DNA from: Pleurotus djamor
Lineage: Eukaryota; Basidiomycota; Agaricomycetes; Agaricales; Pleurotaceae
DNA: 45,219 nucleotides
Assembly (NCBI GenBank): GCA_029747585.1
Contig: JAPEVF010000360.1
Span: forward strand, 1 to 45,219
Direction: 5' to 3'
Shown: positions 33,815 to 42,710 of the stretch, one piece after another
Position numbering within the stretch: the stretch's first letter is position 1
Layout of the letters: every line of letters begins with the position of its first letter
Made by a program: the position numbers and the translations under genes
Notes under the pieces: model-generated
What the model saw: the letters and a program-made list of their open reading frames with translations, nothing else
Told to the model about the DNA's origin: nothing
Database searches by the model: none

Positions 33815-35836
33815 ATGTCCTGGCAAGGCAGCTCACAGCATCAGCGTCCGTCTGGCGCGCCAGTGACTGGGAGACGTTCGCGTCCCACTCGTTTGGCGTC
33901 GCTGACGCAGAGAGACGCACTTACGCGACCACCTAATGCCCGACGGTCATCGGTTTCTGGTTTAACTTCTGGCGGGCCAAAAGCACAACGAACTTCAAAG
34001 ACGTCGCAGAAACTTGTTCTCTTGCCTTCTGCGCCGCAAACGAAACCTCTGCCTACTGCTGACGAAGAGGACCTCACTCTGGGTTATGAGACCGATGCTG
34101 GCGTCCGAGAGTACAAGAGCCAGGCCGAACGGATGAGCAAGGACCAGCGGGAGAAAGCGGGCTTCAAGAGAATAACGTGAGCTCTTTTTACGAGGCATAT
34201 TTTGCGTGTAGACTCACAGATAACCGTCTAGAGCATATTGTGTTGCGGAATCGTTCAAGATGAAATTATTGACGTCATTTCTCAAGCGCAAGCATAACGT
34301 CTCGCCGCGCGTTTTCGACGAGGCCGTGTACTGCGTAAGTCCGCCGCTAGTTCTCCCAGACTTCGAGCTGATATACATCCATGGACTGAATAATAGATGT
34401 ACCACCTACCCCTATTGCCAGGCTACGGGCCTGGGTCCAACTTCCGATCATCTATCCCCGTCGCCTCCACCAGCGGAAAGTCATTATTGACAAGGCTTTC
34501 GGAAGCAGAAGAGAATGGATACCAGGGAACCTACTTCAACGCTCATCCAGAAAAGTCACCGCAACCAGACGGATATATAAGTTCATCGCCTGCGCCGTTC
34601 AATAACCAGTCACCACCAAATCAGACATCCATGCCTACCCCAGACCCCGATATCTCTGCATCGGCGTCCGAAGTAGAACCACTGACTGCGTCGTCCGAGA
34701 CTGAGGCTGAGACTGAGATTCCTTGGACGCCTTCTAGGCGTCGGTCGCTTTCACCACCACGCATGGCTCCGGAAGAAGAGGAAGTGGCGGAAGCCGTCTT
34801 CTTTGAGTATGGTGTTGTTGTATTCTTTGGCATGTCTGAGGAGCAGGAAAGAGGCCTATTAGAAGATGTCAATAATGCAGGAATCATGAAGCGCAAGATT
34901 GCGGACAGCGATTGGGAAGTTGAAGCTTGTCACTTTACGGTAGCTATCTCCGATACTCCTACTTGGATCATCACGTTGACACTTGCTCTCAGCACGACCC
35001 ACACGTCCTCTATCCTCGTATCTATAATGACTTCTTTAGTAAGGTCATCTGTGATAAACCGTGGGGCTACCTCTGACGTCGAATAGCTCTCAAGTCAAGG
35101 TCTCATTTACTCAAACTCTCCATTGCACACGCACTCGCCCAGTCAACATTGCTAGCCCATTACGAAACAATCGCGCGGCGTGTCCTGTCATCACCCAAGG
35201 CTATGGCAATACCCCAGCAACTTGCCACCTCTGGTGCTCTTCAGCTCAGACGACATGAAGCCCTGAAACTCACGGGGAGCCTGTTCAAGCTCCGTCGTGA
35301 TGTCAACCTCGTATCAAACGTGCTCGACGTGCCGGAGCTCTTTTGGAGCGAGGCGAGCTTGAAGGAATTGTACGACGCCGTCCGAGATTACATGGAAATC
35401 AAACCTAGAGTCCAAGTTCTGAACGAAAAACTCGGCGTGACAAGTGATTTCGTGAGTCTTGGTTTCTTCACCACTTGTATGTATCTACTTTCTGATGCCC
35501 AATGTGAAGCTGGATGCTATCCATGACCACTTGAACAATTCTGCTATGGAGCGTATAACGTGGATTATTATATGGTAAGGCTTGCATTGGTCTTTACGAA
35601 CCTTCTTTCCCTCAAACCTCTCTTCCAGGTTGATTGTTGTCGCTTGCTTAGTGGAATTGGTAATATCTCTCCTCGTCTCGTCATGGCTTTGTCTGATTCT
35701 CATGCTGTTCATCTAGGGTGAGGTCCTTGCCCGGCTTGTCGTGCATGCTACTTTAGAAAACACCCCAAACGTCATTTCGACTTTGTCCAAAGACGAAGCC
35801 CTGCGGACTCTAGAACGTATGATGGTACAATCCTAG
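33815..35836 (+). CDS. RMD1/RMND1-like DUF155 protein
   Basis: Eight exons (33815-34176, 34232-34334, 34397-34939, 34993-35038, 35087-35451, 35510-35574, 35629-35659, 35717-35836) give 544 residues. A low-complexity basic N-terminus (about 1-75) leads to AYCVAESFKMKLL, a Ser/Pro-rich acidic insert, then the DUF155 domain from about residue 286: AEAVFFEYGVVVFFG, GLLEDVNNAGI, DWEVEACHFTHDPHVLYPRIYNDFF, LRRHEALKLTGSLFKLRRDVNL and VPELFWSE. One C-terminal membrane helix follows (about 489-505, ITWIIIWLIVVACLVELG). Yeast Rmd1/Rmd8 and human RMND1 (mitochondrial translation) belong here; the fungal subfamily with a tail anchor is usually described as Sad1-interacting or Rmd1-like. Localisation is not decided by sequence. 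Confidence 0.92.
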
Positions 35837-35937
35837 ATCTTGTTATACATCTCGACATCTTCATTTTCTGCCGCTCAACGCTTCGTTCCTTCATTCTTCG
35901 TACCCGAGCGTACCCGAGCCACCCGCCGGTTTTCAAG

Positions 35938-36180
35938 TCAAGGTCCGTCCTTGTGATTTTCCTGACCTCGCAAGAAACGATCCCGCATCCTCATGTCTTC
36001 CCTGCACCTCATCAGTTCCTGAGCGCATTGGTAGGGCAAGTTTGTCCCCTTTGATCCGACCAATGTGTAAAATAGAACAAACTCACCAACGAGAATACGC
36101 TCGAGGAATCTTCTATTCGGTTTTACGCTAACACCCAACTTCGCTAGATTTGTCTCGTGTGTCGCGAGGCCTCGAGGCAT
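35938..36180 (-). CDS. Possible 56-residue basic protein, low confidence
   Basis: Exons complement(35938-36018, 36091-36180) would join NRRFLERIL to ELMRCREDMRMRDRF, giving 56 residues rich in Arg and Glu, likely helical. The donor (GTTGGT) is weak; a stronger donor 4 bp on (GTGAGT at 36086) would give a different tail (TDEVQGRHEDAG). The starting segment PRGLATHETNLAKLG looks protein-like rather than random. It converges on the RMD1-like gene with 101 bp between stops. Family unknown. Confidence 0.42.
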   Translation of the reverse strand: MPRGLATHETNLAKLGVSVKPNRRFLERILVGEFVLFYTLVGSKGTNLPYQCAQELMRCREDMRMRDRFLRGQENHKDGP

Positions 36181-36580
36181 CAAGCTTCAAGTGTCAAGTA
36201 ACGTACTCTCGTTACGTGGCCATTGGTACGACCGATTGGATGATGAGGAACACTGGTTTTCCTCCGTTGAATCAAGAGGCAGGAAGTTTCGCATGTAAGG
36301 GTCCTTACTGGAATCACACTCCCGAGCCACCTGCTTTCGTCTCCTCTACCTTCTGCTTGGTAGCTTCGAGGCGCCTTCGAATCGTCTGGGATGATGAAAT
36401 GCCGCGTAACAACTACGATGTCACCACCACTCGGCATCTGTTTCGCGGCTAAGTGCCATAGTAATGCTGAGGTCTAGGTTTCCACCTGATAGTTTGTGTT
36501 TGTATATAAGACGGTTGGAGTGGGCTGCGAGGTGTTCAAGGTGTTCATTGTTCCCTTGTCGCCCCCGAGTTCTCATCATC
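36181..36580. other. Gap and promoter upstream of small secreted protein A
   Basis: 400 bp with no gene seen except the TATA box of the downstream gene. Plus-strand open frames here lack support. Confidence 0.5.
36503..36510 (+). promoter_or_regulatory. TATA box (TATATAAG) of small secreted protein A
   Basis: Lies 71 bp before the ATG at 36581, an ordinary distance for a fungal core promoter. Confidence 0.6.
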
Positions 36581-37333
36581 ATGCAATTCACCGCGTCTTT
36601 CGTTGTTCTTGCTATTGCTCAAGGCATTGCTGCTATCAGCCTCCACCCTCGTCAATACGGATGTAAGCAACCCTGAAACCCTTCTTTTCCTGTTGATACT
36701 GACCTGTTTGTTTCTTCTTTCTTTTCTGCTTAGGCGAGCCTGCTGTGAGTTCCAACACGCGTTTCGATGTCTGCCGACTATAATGTTCTGATGGTTTCTT
36801 CTGCCGCTCCTTTTCCTCTAGGCTTGTGCGTATACCATCATGGAATTTTGCTTCGCCGTGTTTGATGATTGACGTTTCCTTTTCTAGGTGCTGCTTCCGT
36901 GACTGAGGAGACTGGACCTATGCACTGCTGCCCTCCCGTTCCCGACCTCCCTCAACCCGCGTCAGTACTCTCATCGTGCTCTTGCTCTCGAAAAGTCCTC
37001 ACTCGATGTCCTTAGCTGCCAATCCATCTACCATTCTTGTGCAGGTGCTACATGCAGCCCTGGAACCGAATGGACCGTACGTCACCTTTTCTTAACCTTC
37101 TACGGAGCTTTTCTCATGTCCTGGATGATCCTTCTAGATCACTTGTGAGCATGCTTTGAAAACCTGTAAGAATATGAAAACTAATTGATCTAAGGCTCTG
37201 GCGATGAACACTGTTGCCCTACTTTCGACGGCGCTCAGTAAGTCATTACCACACGTCTCCCAGGCTCTGGTACTGACCACTCTTCGATCATAGCTGCCAA
37301 CCCAGCGGAGCGCTCTGCAGCATCATCCACTAG
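36581..37333 (+). CDS. Cysteine-rich small secreted protein A (two CC-containing six-Cys modules)
   Basis: Eight exons (36581-36662, 36734-36744, 36822-36825, 36888-36960, 37016-37076, 37138-37144, 37195-37237, 37294-37333) give 106 residues. A signal peptide (about 1-20) precedes two modules with cysteine order C-C-CC-C-C: spacings 4, 12, 0, 10, 6, then 4 to the next module, then 9, 5, 0, 7, 6. This order is that of inhibitor-cystine-knot peptides, but disulfide pairing is unknown. Exons of 4, 7 and 11 nt are needed to keep every cysteine and the frame. The model is strongly supported by two paralogues downstream with matching cysteine spacing and intron positions. No function is known; secreted cysteine-rich proteins of fungi often act at the host or competitor interface. 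Confidence 0.82.
37138..37144 (+). other. 7-nt microexon in gene A (conserved in genes B and C)
   Basis: Sequence ATCACTT, phase 0 in, phase 1 out; its last T is the first base of a cysteine codon completed by the next exon (GC). The same length, phase and position recur at 38210 and 39549, with a related one at 37849. Confidence 0.8.
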
Positions 37334-37553
37334 AGTCTGGCCACTACTGAAAAGTATCGTCGTACTACTTCTAGACCATATTAGACTGGATAATCCGAGT
37401 TTCGTGGCTTTCATGAGTCAATGATATACCTGCGGTCCCCACCCCCGTCTGACCCTTCCATCCCAAGCCCAAAGTCTCCAATTCATAATTCCTATGGGCG
37501 CGATAATGATCCGTCGTTTTCCCATGTCCTCCTACTGGCAACCGAATTGTGGA

Positions 37554-37560
37554 TATATAA
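37554..37560 (+). promoter_or_regulatory. TATA box (TATATAA) of small secreted protein B
   Basis: Lies 70 bp before the ATG at 37624, the same spacing as in gene A, consistent with duplication including the core promoter. Confidence 0.6.
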
Positions 37561-37623
37561 GAGAGCTAGCTTGGGGATTTGAATGCATACTTAGTCCGAG
37601 TGCCTCTGACAGTCAACATTGAG

Positions 37624-38538
37624 ATGTTCAAAGTCAACCTCCTCGCTGCCGCCACGTTCGTCGCCACTCTTGCTGGAAGCGTGATTGCACAGGGTCAGTC
37701 AGTTTTATGGCTAGTTTATGTGCTTGAATGGTTCACCGTGTTTGTGTGCGTCAGGAACGTACTCTTGCCTGACACCTTCGGTAAGTGGGTTGGCGTATTG
37801 TGCACTATCAGAATTGTGAAAAAATGCGATTGTGGTGTTCCTGGGTAGGCGGGATGTCAGTACGCGTTCATTGTTCAACATGTACCACCTGCTAACAGAT
37901 ACTGTTGTCGTGTAGGCCCCGAGGACCACCACTGCTGCCCCAGACCTAGGGCTATTCCCATCTTAGAACCAGCTGTGTAACGATCCTGCGCTTTCTCTCT
38001 CTCTCCCTTCCCCGTAACATCGCATCCAGGTGCACGTCTATCTGGCAATACTGCCCATATGCAACGTGTAAGGTCGCCCTTTCGCAGATGCATCCTTCCC
38101 TACTAATGCGACAATCGATAGGCTCTGAGGGTCCCTTTGGGGTGAGACCTGTCCAGCTTACTAGCAAAGATTGCGACGTATTGACACTTCAACGCCGCGT
38201 CGCTTATAGATTAAATGTAAGTGTTCCAGACTGGAAGCATGCGCTACCACTCACAGATAGTCAGGCCCACTGGATAGCCACTGCTGCTTCGATGAAAAAC
38301 AAGGCGCTCGGTAGGTCCAGTTCCCCGTCACATTGCGTTGACATTCTGAGTTGCCTCGGTGTAGCTGTCAACCATCTGGCGAACTTTGTAATTACATCAT
38401 TGATCGCATCTAACTCAAGGGTTAGCCTTTTGTGTATGTATGTGCTTGCAAGAAGCCCCGCAAATCTACCTTTGGGTATATTTAGGTCCAGGATTGCAGT
38501 GTTCCCATGCCAGCATCAAGGGGGAGATTTCCCAATGA
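37624..38538 (+). CDS. Cysteine-rich small secreted protein B (paralogue of A)
   Basis: Ten exons (37624-37693, 37755-37780, 37849-37855, 37916-37976, 38030-38067, 38122-38141, 38210-38216, 38265-38310, 38351-38358, 38486-38538) give 111 residues. Signal peptide about 1-22 (LLAAATFVATLAGSVIAQ). Twelve cysteines form two C-C-CC-C-C modules with spacings 6, 5, 0, 13, 6, then 4, then 8, 5, 0, 8, 6. Two 7-nt microexons (GCGGGAT, ATTAAAT) occur at equivalent places in each module. The last two exons are the least certain; they were chosen because they restore the terminal C-x6-C seen in A and C. An alternative continues from 38351 to a stop at 38546 without the final intron. Function unknown. Confidence 0.7.
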
Positions 38539-39016
38539 CGGAGTAACCCTTATCACGGCGGGAGGTATCTGCGGTCGACATCGGATGCAAACATGACCAT
38601 GACTCTATGACATCTCTGCAAGCCTGTCAGAGTCATTGGTATCTCTCCGGGGGAGATTCGGTGGATACTTTAGAATCCTCGGGTTCGACTGGTCTCGTGC
38701 AGAGAATACTGTATTGAATCCTCGACATTCGACGGGGAAAGGTGGTAATCGGCACGAGTCCAAGAGCCCTAAACGTCAAAACGTCAGAGTTCGAGGGTTT
38801 GTTGATACACATCCGAAGGAATTCAATAGAAACGCAAAGCCATCGAGCCATTTGGATGCGGGGTACCCCGGACAATCTCCGCCTGCCTGAGGGATGGGGT
38901 GTGTGATGCTACGTTGCATGAGTGAATTTGCTGTCAAGGAGGCTGGGCGGCCTACGACGGGAGGGTTGGTGCTCATAAAAAGCAGAGTCTGGGAAGGTAA
39001 GACGCTATATCGAGCC
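38539..39016. other. Spacer and promoter between genes B and C
   Basis: 478 bp with no gene seen. A TATA-like CATAAAAAG near 38973-38981 lies about 40 bp before the ATG of gene C. Confidence 0.45.
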
Positions 39017-39758
39017 ATGCTTTCGAAAGCTATCTCGCTCTCTTTGTTGGCTTTGTTGCTTCATTCCGCATCTGCGCAGGGTAAGAGCGGCCTACTAAAA
39101 GATGTTAACCGTTACACTGACGCAATACTCGCTTTGAAGTAAATACATTGACGGTCACAATCCCTTCCTCAGACTGAAATTGAATTTATCATTCACTAGA
39201 CGAGGCAGTGTAAGCCTGACATGCTCACGATCTGGTGGTTGTGCCACTTACACATTATTGGATGATTTAGGTCCTCCTGGGACGAAGAGATGCCCCATTT
39301 CGGCAGCTAGTGATGAGGTTATCAGGTGGGCCCCCTCGTTGCAGCGAGAAATTGGAGATTAACATGCTGTTCAGTTGCACGCCGTTAAACCAGATATGCC
39401 CAAAGGCCACTTGTGAGTCGCCCTATCCATTTTCAGAGCCCAAAGTAACTGAACGCGCGACTTGCAGGCGACGCTAGCTCCAGATCTTACGTACGTTTCC
39501 TCTCCTTGGTTTAATCGTAGTTGATGCTCACGGACTACAATACCACAGCTAAAATGTCAGCCTCTGTTGCTTCAAATCGCGAAAATAACTCACAGCGCGT
39601 GTTTTGACAGGTCCAGAAGGCAGTTATTGCTGCTCCCCACACCAAAACGGCATCGGCGCCTTGTAAGTCCAAAATTTCTTCGCGCGAATGAACTTGACCA
39701 ACTGGGTGTCGTCCGCAGTTGCGAGCTAGAAGGCCAAATATGCTACTCACTTGATTAA
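39017..39758 (+). CDS. Cysteine-rich small secreted protein C (paralogue of A and B, one Cys lost)
   Basis: Seven exons (39017-39080, 39205-39325, 39375-39412, 39468-39490, 39549-39555, 39611-39662, 39719-39758) give 114 residues. Signal peptide about 1-21 (SLSLLALLLHSASAQ). Module 2 is complete (spacings 9, 5, 0, 10, 6), but in module 1 the CC pair is replaced by RC, leaving 11 cysteines after the signal peptide and therefore an odd number. The 7-nt microexon CTAAAAT (39549) is conserved, while the microexon of module 1 is absent: that region is one continuous exon. The acceptor of exon 2 (39205) is inferred from phase and could be elsewhere. The sequence CTPLNQICPKATC aligns with the A and B central segment. 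Confidence 0.76.
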
Positions 39759-40119
39759 ACCACTCATTAACGACATATATGCGCTGGTAACTGAATCAAT
39801 ACACGTGTAGCAGGGAAATTGCGCCTTGTTCAGCGAATTTATTGCAGAAGTTGTATCTTGATCAGAGTATCTGAGAGACTGATTACAGGGCGACGTATGG
39901 AAGTGTTCTATTGAGCCTAAAGGATGGCCATCTTGTAGAAGATGCCGATTATTGAGCATCGACCGTTTTGAAGAATTGTGGATAACAACCGCACACCCTC
40001 AGCTCGCTTTGGCTGCAGCCTGAATTATTCAAGCTGGACAAGTATCTGCGATCTTTTTTGAAGACCATACTTGAAGTAGACTAGCTTTCGAGAAGAATCG
40101 AAGCAGAATCGAGGGAAAT
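39759..40119. other. Intergenic region between gene C and LSM8
   Basis: 361 bp between convergent 3' ends. No gene seen; a KCSIEPKGWPSCRRC-like reading near 39900 is isolated and without splice context. Confidence 0.45.
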
Positions 40120-40584
40120 TCAATAGCGGATTGGTGGTATCGGCTCAGCGTGAATGGTGGAGAGATCCACAGCCTGGTCTACAGCCTCATCTAATTCTCC
40201 TATCAAAACACTTGGTTGTTCGAGTTAAACCCTAGAATTTGGATGAGATGGGTTGGCACGCACATCATATCACCCTTGACGAGATACAATCCAAGAGGGA
40301 TCTCCTCCACGCCTTCATCCATGCTATAGACACGCTCTTTCGACTCGGAAAGAACAACGTTGGATTTTTGATCAAAGCCTGCCATTATTCCCTGCTCGAC
40401 TACACGTAAATGACTTGGAAAAGATGGCCAAAAGCGAGGGTAGATGGTGCACGCACGACAATGGCACGACCATCTTGCAGAATGAGCAATACGCGTCCTG
40501 GAAGCCAGGCGCATCAGTGGAAGTCGGGAGGAAAAATAAGGGCATCAGAGACGTACGACTGACATAGCCCTGAAGACTTGACAT
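40120..40584 (-). CDS. LSM8: LSM8, U6 snRNA-associated Sm-like protein
   Basis: Four exons, complement(40120-40210, 40264-40399, 40453-40497, 40557-40584), encode 99 residues, the usual length of Lsm8 (about 96-109). The start MSSLQGYV, Sm1 segment VLLILQDGR, FDQKSNVVL, SKERVYSMDEGVEEIPLGLYLVKGDM (Sm2) and the C-terminal IGELDEAVDQAVDLSTI with AEPIPPIRY are diagnostic of Lsm8 rather than Lsm1. Lsm8 caps the nuclear Lsm2-8 ring that binds the 3' oligo-U of U6 snRNA and supports pre-mRNA splicing. It is divergent from the transporter at 40828, with 243 bp between start codons. Confidence 0.96.
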
Positions 40585-40827
40585 GGCTGGCCGCTGTCGA
40601 GGACGGCGTCGACGAACTGGAGGGACAGTGGGCGTCTAATTTATTTCAGGTACCGAAATCTATGAAGCCGTCATTCCGCTCGGCCTCGCGACTTTTCTCT
40701 GCTCCACCACCACCGCTGCCGCCATTGTCATTGTAAGCCGCCTCTTTTGCTCGTCGTTGTCCGCGATGAACTCACCGCTGTGCCCGCTGTTTGCCCCGGC
40801 GCGCTCACATAGCGTTTCCCTGTTGCC

Positions 40828-42145
40828 ATGGCTTCCTCCAGTCAAGACAATGACAAATTCACGAACGAGGAGTCCACCGAGATGTCAGAGGTCAAGCGGC
40901 CGCTGCTGAACGAGTCGAGCGAGAACGATGCCCCCCTCCCGACCCCTGTGCAGGCGACCATGCCCAAGCAGAAACCCAAGATTTCAGCTGCGATGATTAT
41001 TCCCGTTTGGATCGTCTTGAGCTCGGTGGTCATTATCTACAATAATCACGTCTACAACACGCTCAACTTCAAGTATCCTGTATTCTTGGTGACATGGCAC
41101 CTTACTTTCGCTGTGAGTTGCGCNTTTTTTTGCTGGCCGGGCGGTGCAATGAGACCGCATTTATAGGCCATTGGTACCCGTGTCCTCCAGCGGACGACGC
41201 CTTTGCTGGACGGCGTCCGAGATGTGAATATGACCAAGGACATGTTCATCAAATCCATCCTTCCCATCGGCATCCTCTTCAGCGGCAGTCTTATCTTGAG
41301 CAACACGGCCTATCTTTACCTCAGCGTCTCTTACATTCAGATGCTCAAGGCCTTCACGCCCGTAGCCATCCTCCTCATCTCTTGGGCTTTCCGAATCTCT
41401 GAGCCAAACAGAAAACTTGGTCTCATTGTGCTCGCGATCTCTGTCGGCGTTGCTCTGGCTTCTCACGGCGAGCTCAGGTTCAACATCATTGGCTTCATCA
41501 CCCAGGCAGCTGCCGTTGGTGTACGTTACTTCATTCTATCAACGTGTCTTTCGCATGGGCTGATGATCGAGACCAGTTCGAAGCTTCTCGCCTTGTGATG
41601 ATTCAAATTCTGCTTCATGGGCTCAAGATGGATCCCCTCGTCTCCCTTCACTACTACGCCCCAGTCTGTGCCGCGATCAACCTCCTGTTCCTGCCCTTCA
41701 CGGAAGGTTTGGAGCCGTTCTTTGAAATCGCTCGCCTCGGACCCTTCATCCTACTCACCAACGCGGCTGTGGCGTTCCTCCTTAACGTCGCAGCGGTGTT
41801 TTTGGTGGGAGTGGGCAGCGGGCTCGTCCTTACGTTGGCGGGTGTATTCAAAGTCAGTGTTCTCTTCCGCATGCAAAGTTGTTCTTTTTTTGCCTGTTTA
41901 GCATATATTGCGACCCACGCCTGTCTATGACGGAACACTGACCCGATGGTGCTTTCTACAGGACATTCTTCTTATCACCGGATCAGTTTTGATCTTCGGC
42001 TCACAAATAACGCCCCTTCAAGTCGTCGGTGAGTGTATTTTGGCTCGCATGCGGTGGTGTTGGACTGAGCCACGTTCCTTTTCGCACAGGCTATTCAATA
42101 GCTCTTGCCGGACTCGTCTTCTTCAAGACTTCGGGCGGAAAGTAA
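40828..42145 (+). CDS. Triose-phosphate-translocator family (DUF250) membrane transporter
   Basis: Five exons (40828-41112, 41167-41520, 41577-41852, 41962-42028, 42090-42145) give 345 residues. A hydrophilic N-tail (about 1-50) is followed by roughly ten helices. Family segments include IYNNHVYNTLNFKYPVFLVTWHL, ILSNTAYLYLSVSYIQMLKAFTPVAILL, GFEASRLVMIQILLHG, and LNVAAVFLVGVGSGLVLTLAGVFKDILLITGS near the end, matching the TPT/nucleotide-sugar-transporter clan found in many fungi (Sly41 and YJL193w-like). Location is probably the ER or Golgi. The substrate (sugar phosphate or nucleotide sugar) is undetermined. The C-terminus SGGK is short and lysine-containing. An N at 41124 lies inside intron 1 in a T-run. 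Confidence 0.9.
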
Positions 42146-42383
42146 CACCTCTCTGCACTTTTTTGATGTACATGGACATGGACATGATTAGAACGTAGGG
42201 TATAGATACATACGCACCAACTCTTCGTCGATTATTATTGCAGCGATTAGCATTCTTTAGGGTTCATTTTTGTCGTTTATCAGTAGTCATTCCCTCCACG
42301 ACATGGGTCTTGTAATATATATGTGTACAGAGCGCATTCTATGTCACAAGTAGCATTCCTTCACATTCACCGTTTCTCGAATG

Positions 42384-42710
42384 TCATTCATGTGCCGTGA
42401 ACATCTGGGACAGTTGGTCCGCCAGGCTGGGATCCTTGGCCTTGGAGATGAAGTGCGTGATGTCTTCGGCAACGCTAAGTCCCTCATCGCGTCGCCCATG
42501 GTAGTGCTGAGGGGCAGGATCATAATGATCAGCTCCAACCTCTGTTTCTCGTCTTCTATGAAGCCCGTCAGAAAAAAAATGTCAATTTCGTCATATTAGA
42601 TTCAGGGGGGAAGGGGCTTACCGCAACATGATAGGAGCGGCCGATGTGACCGCAACCATGTTGAGCAAGATACATAGCGAAAACTTGACGATCACGGTAG
42701 ATTTGACCAT
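42384..42710 (-). CDS. Small secreted protein without cysteines in its mature part
   Basis: Two exons, complement(42384-42555, 42622-42710), encode 86 residues. A clear signal peptide (about 1-24, VKFSLCILLNMVAVTSAA) is followed by PIMLRRR, a tribasic stretch that could be a Kex2-like site, and then a hydrophilic domain containing GLSVAEDITHFISKAKD and ending LADQLSQMFTAHE, probably helical. The splice (GTAAGC donor, CATAG acceptor) makes the frame continuous and gives a normal stop. Not recognised. It might be a secreted effector-like or peptide-precursor gene; the evidence is only the signal peptide and size. Confidence 0.72.

Noticed and set aside
38680..38710. GGTTCGACT stretch resembling a tRNA T-loop
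   Set aside because: No matching acceptor stem, D-arm or anticodon arm around it.
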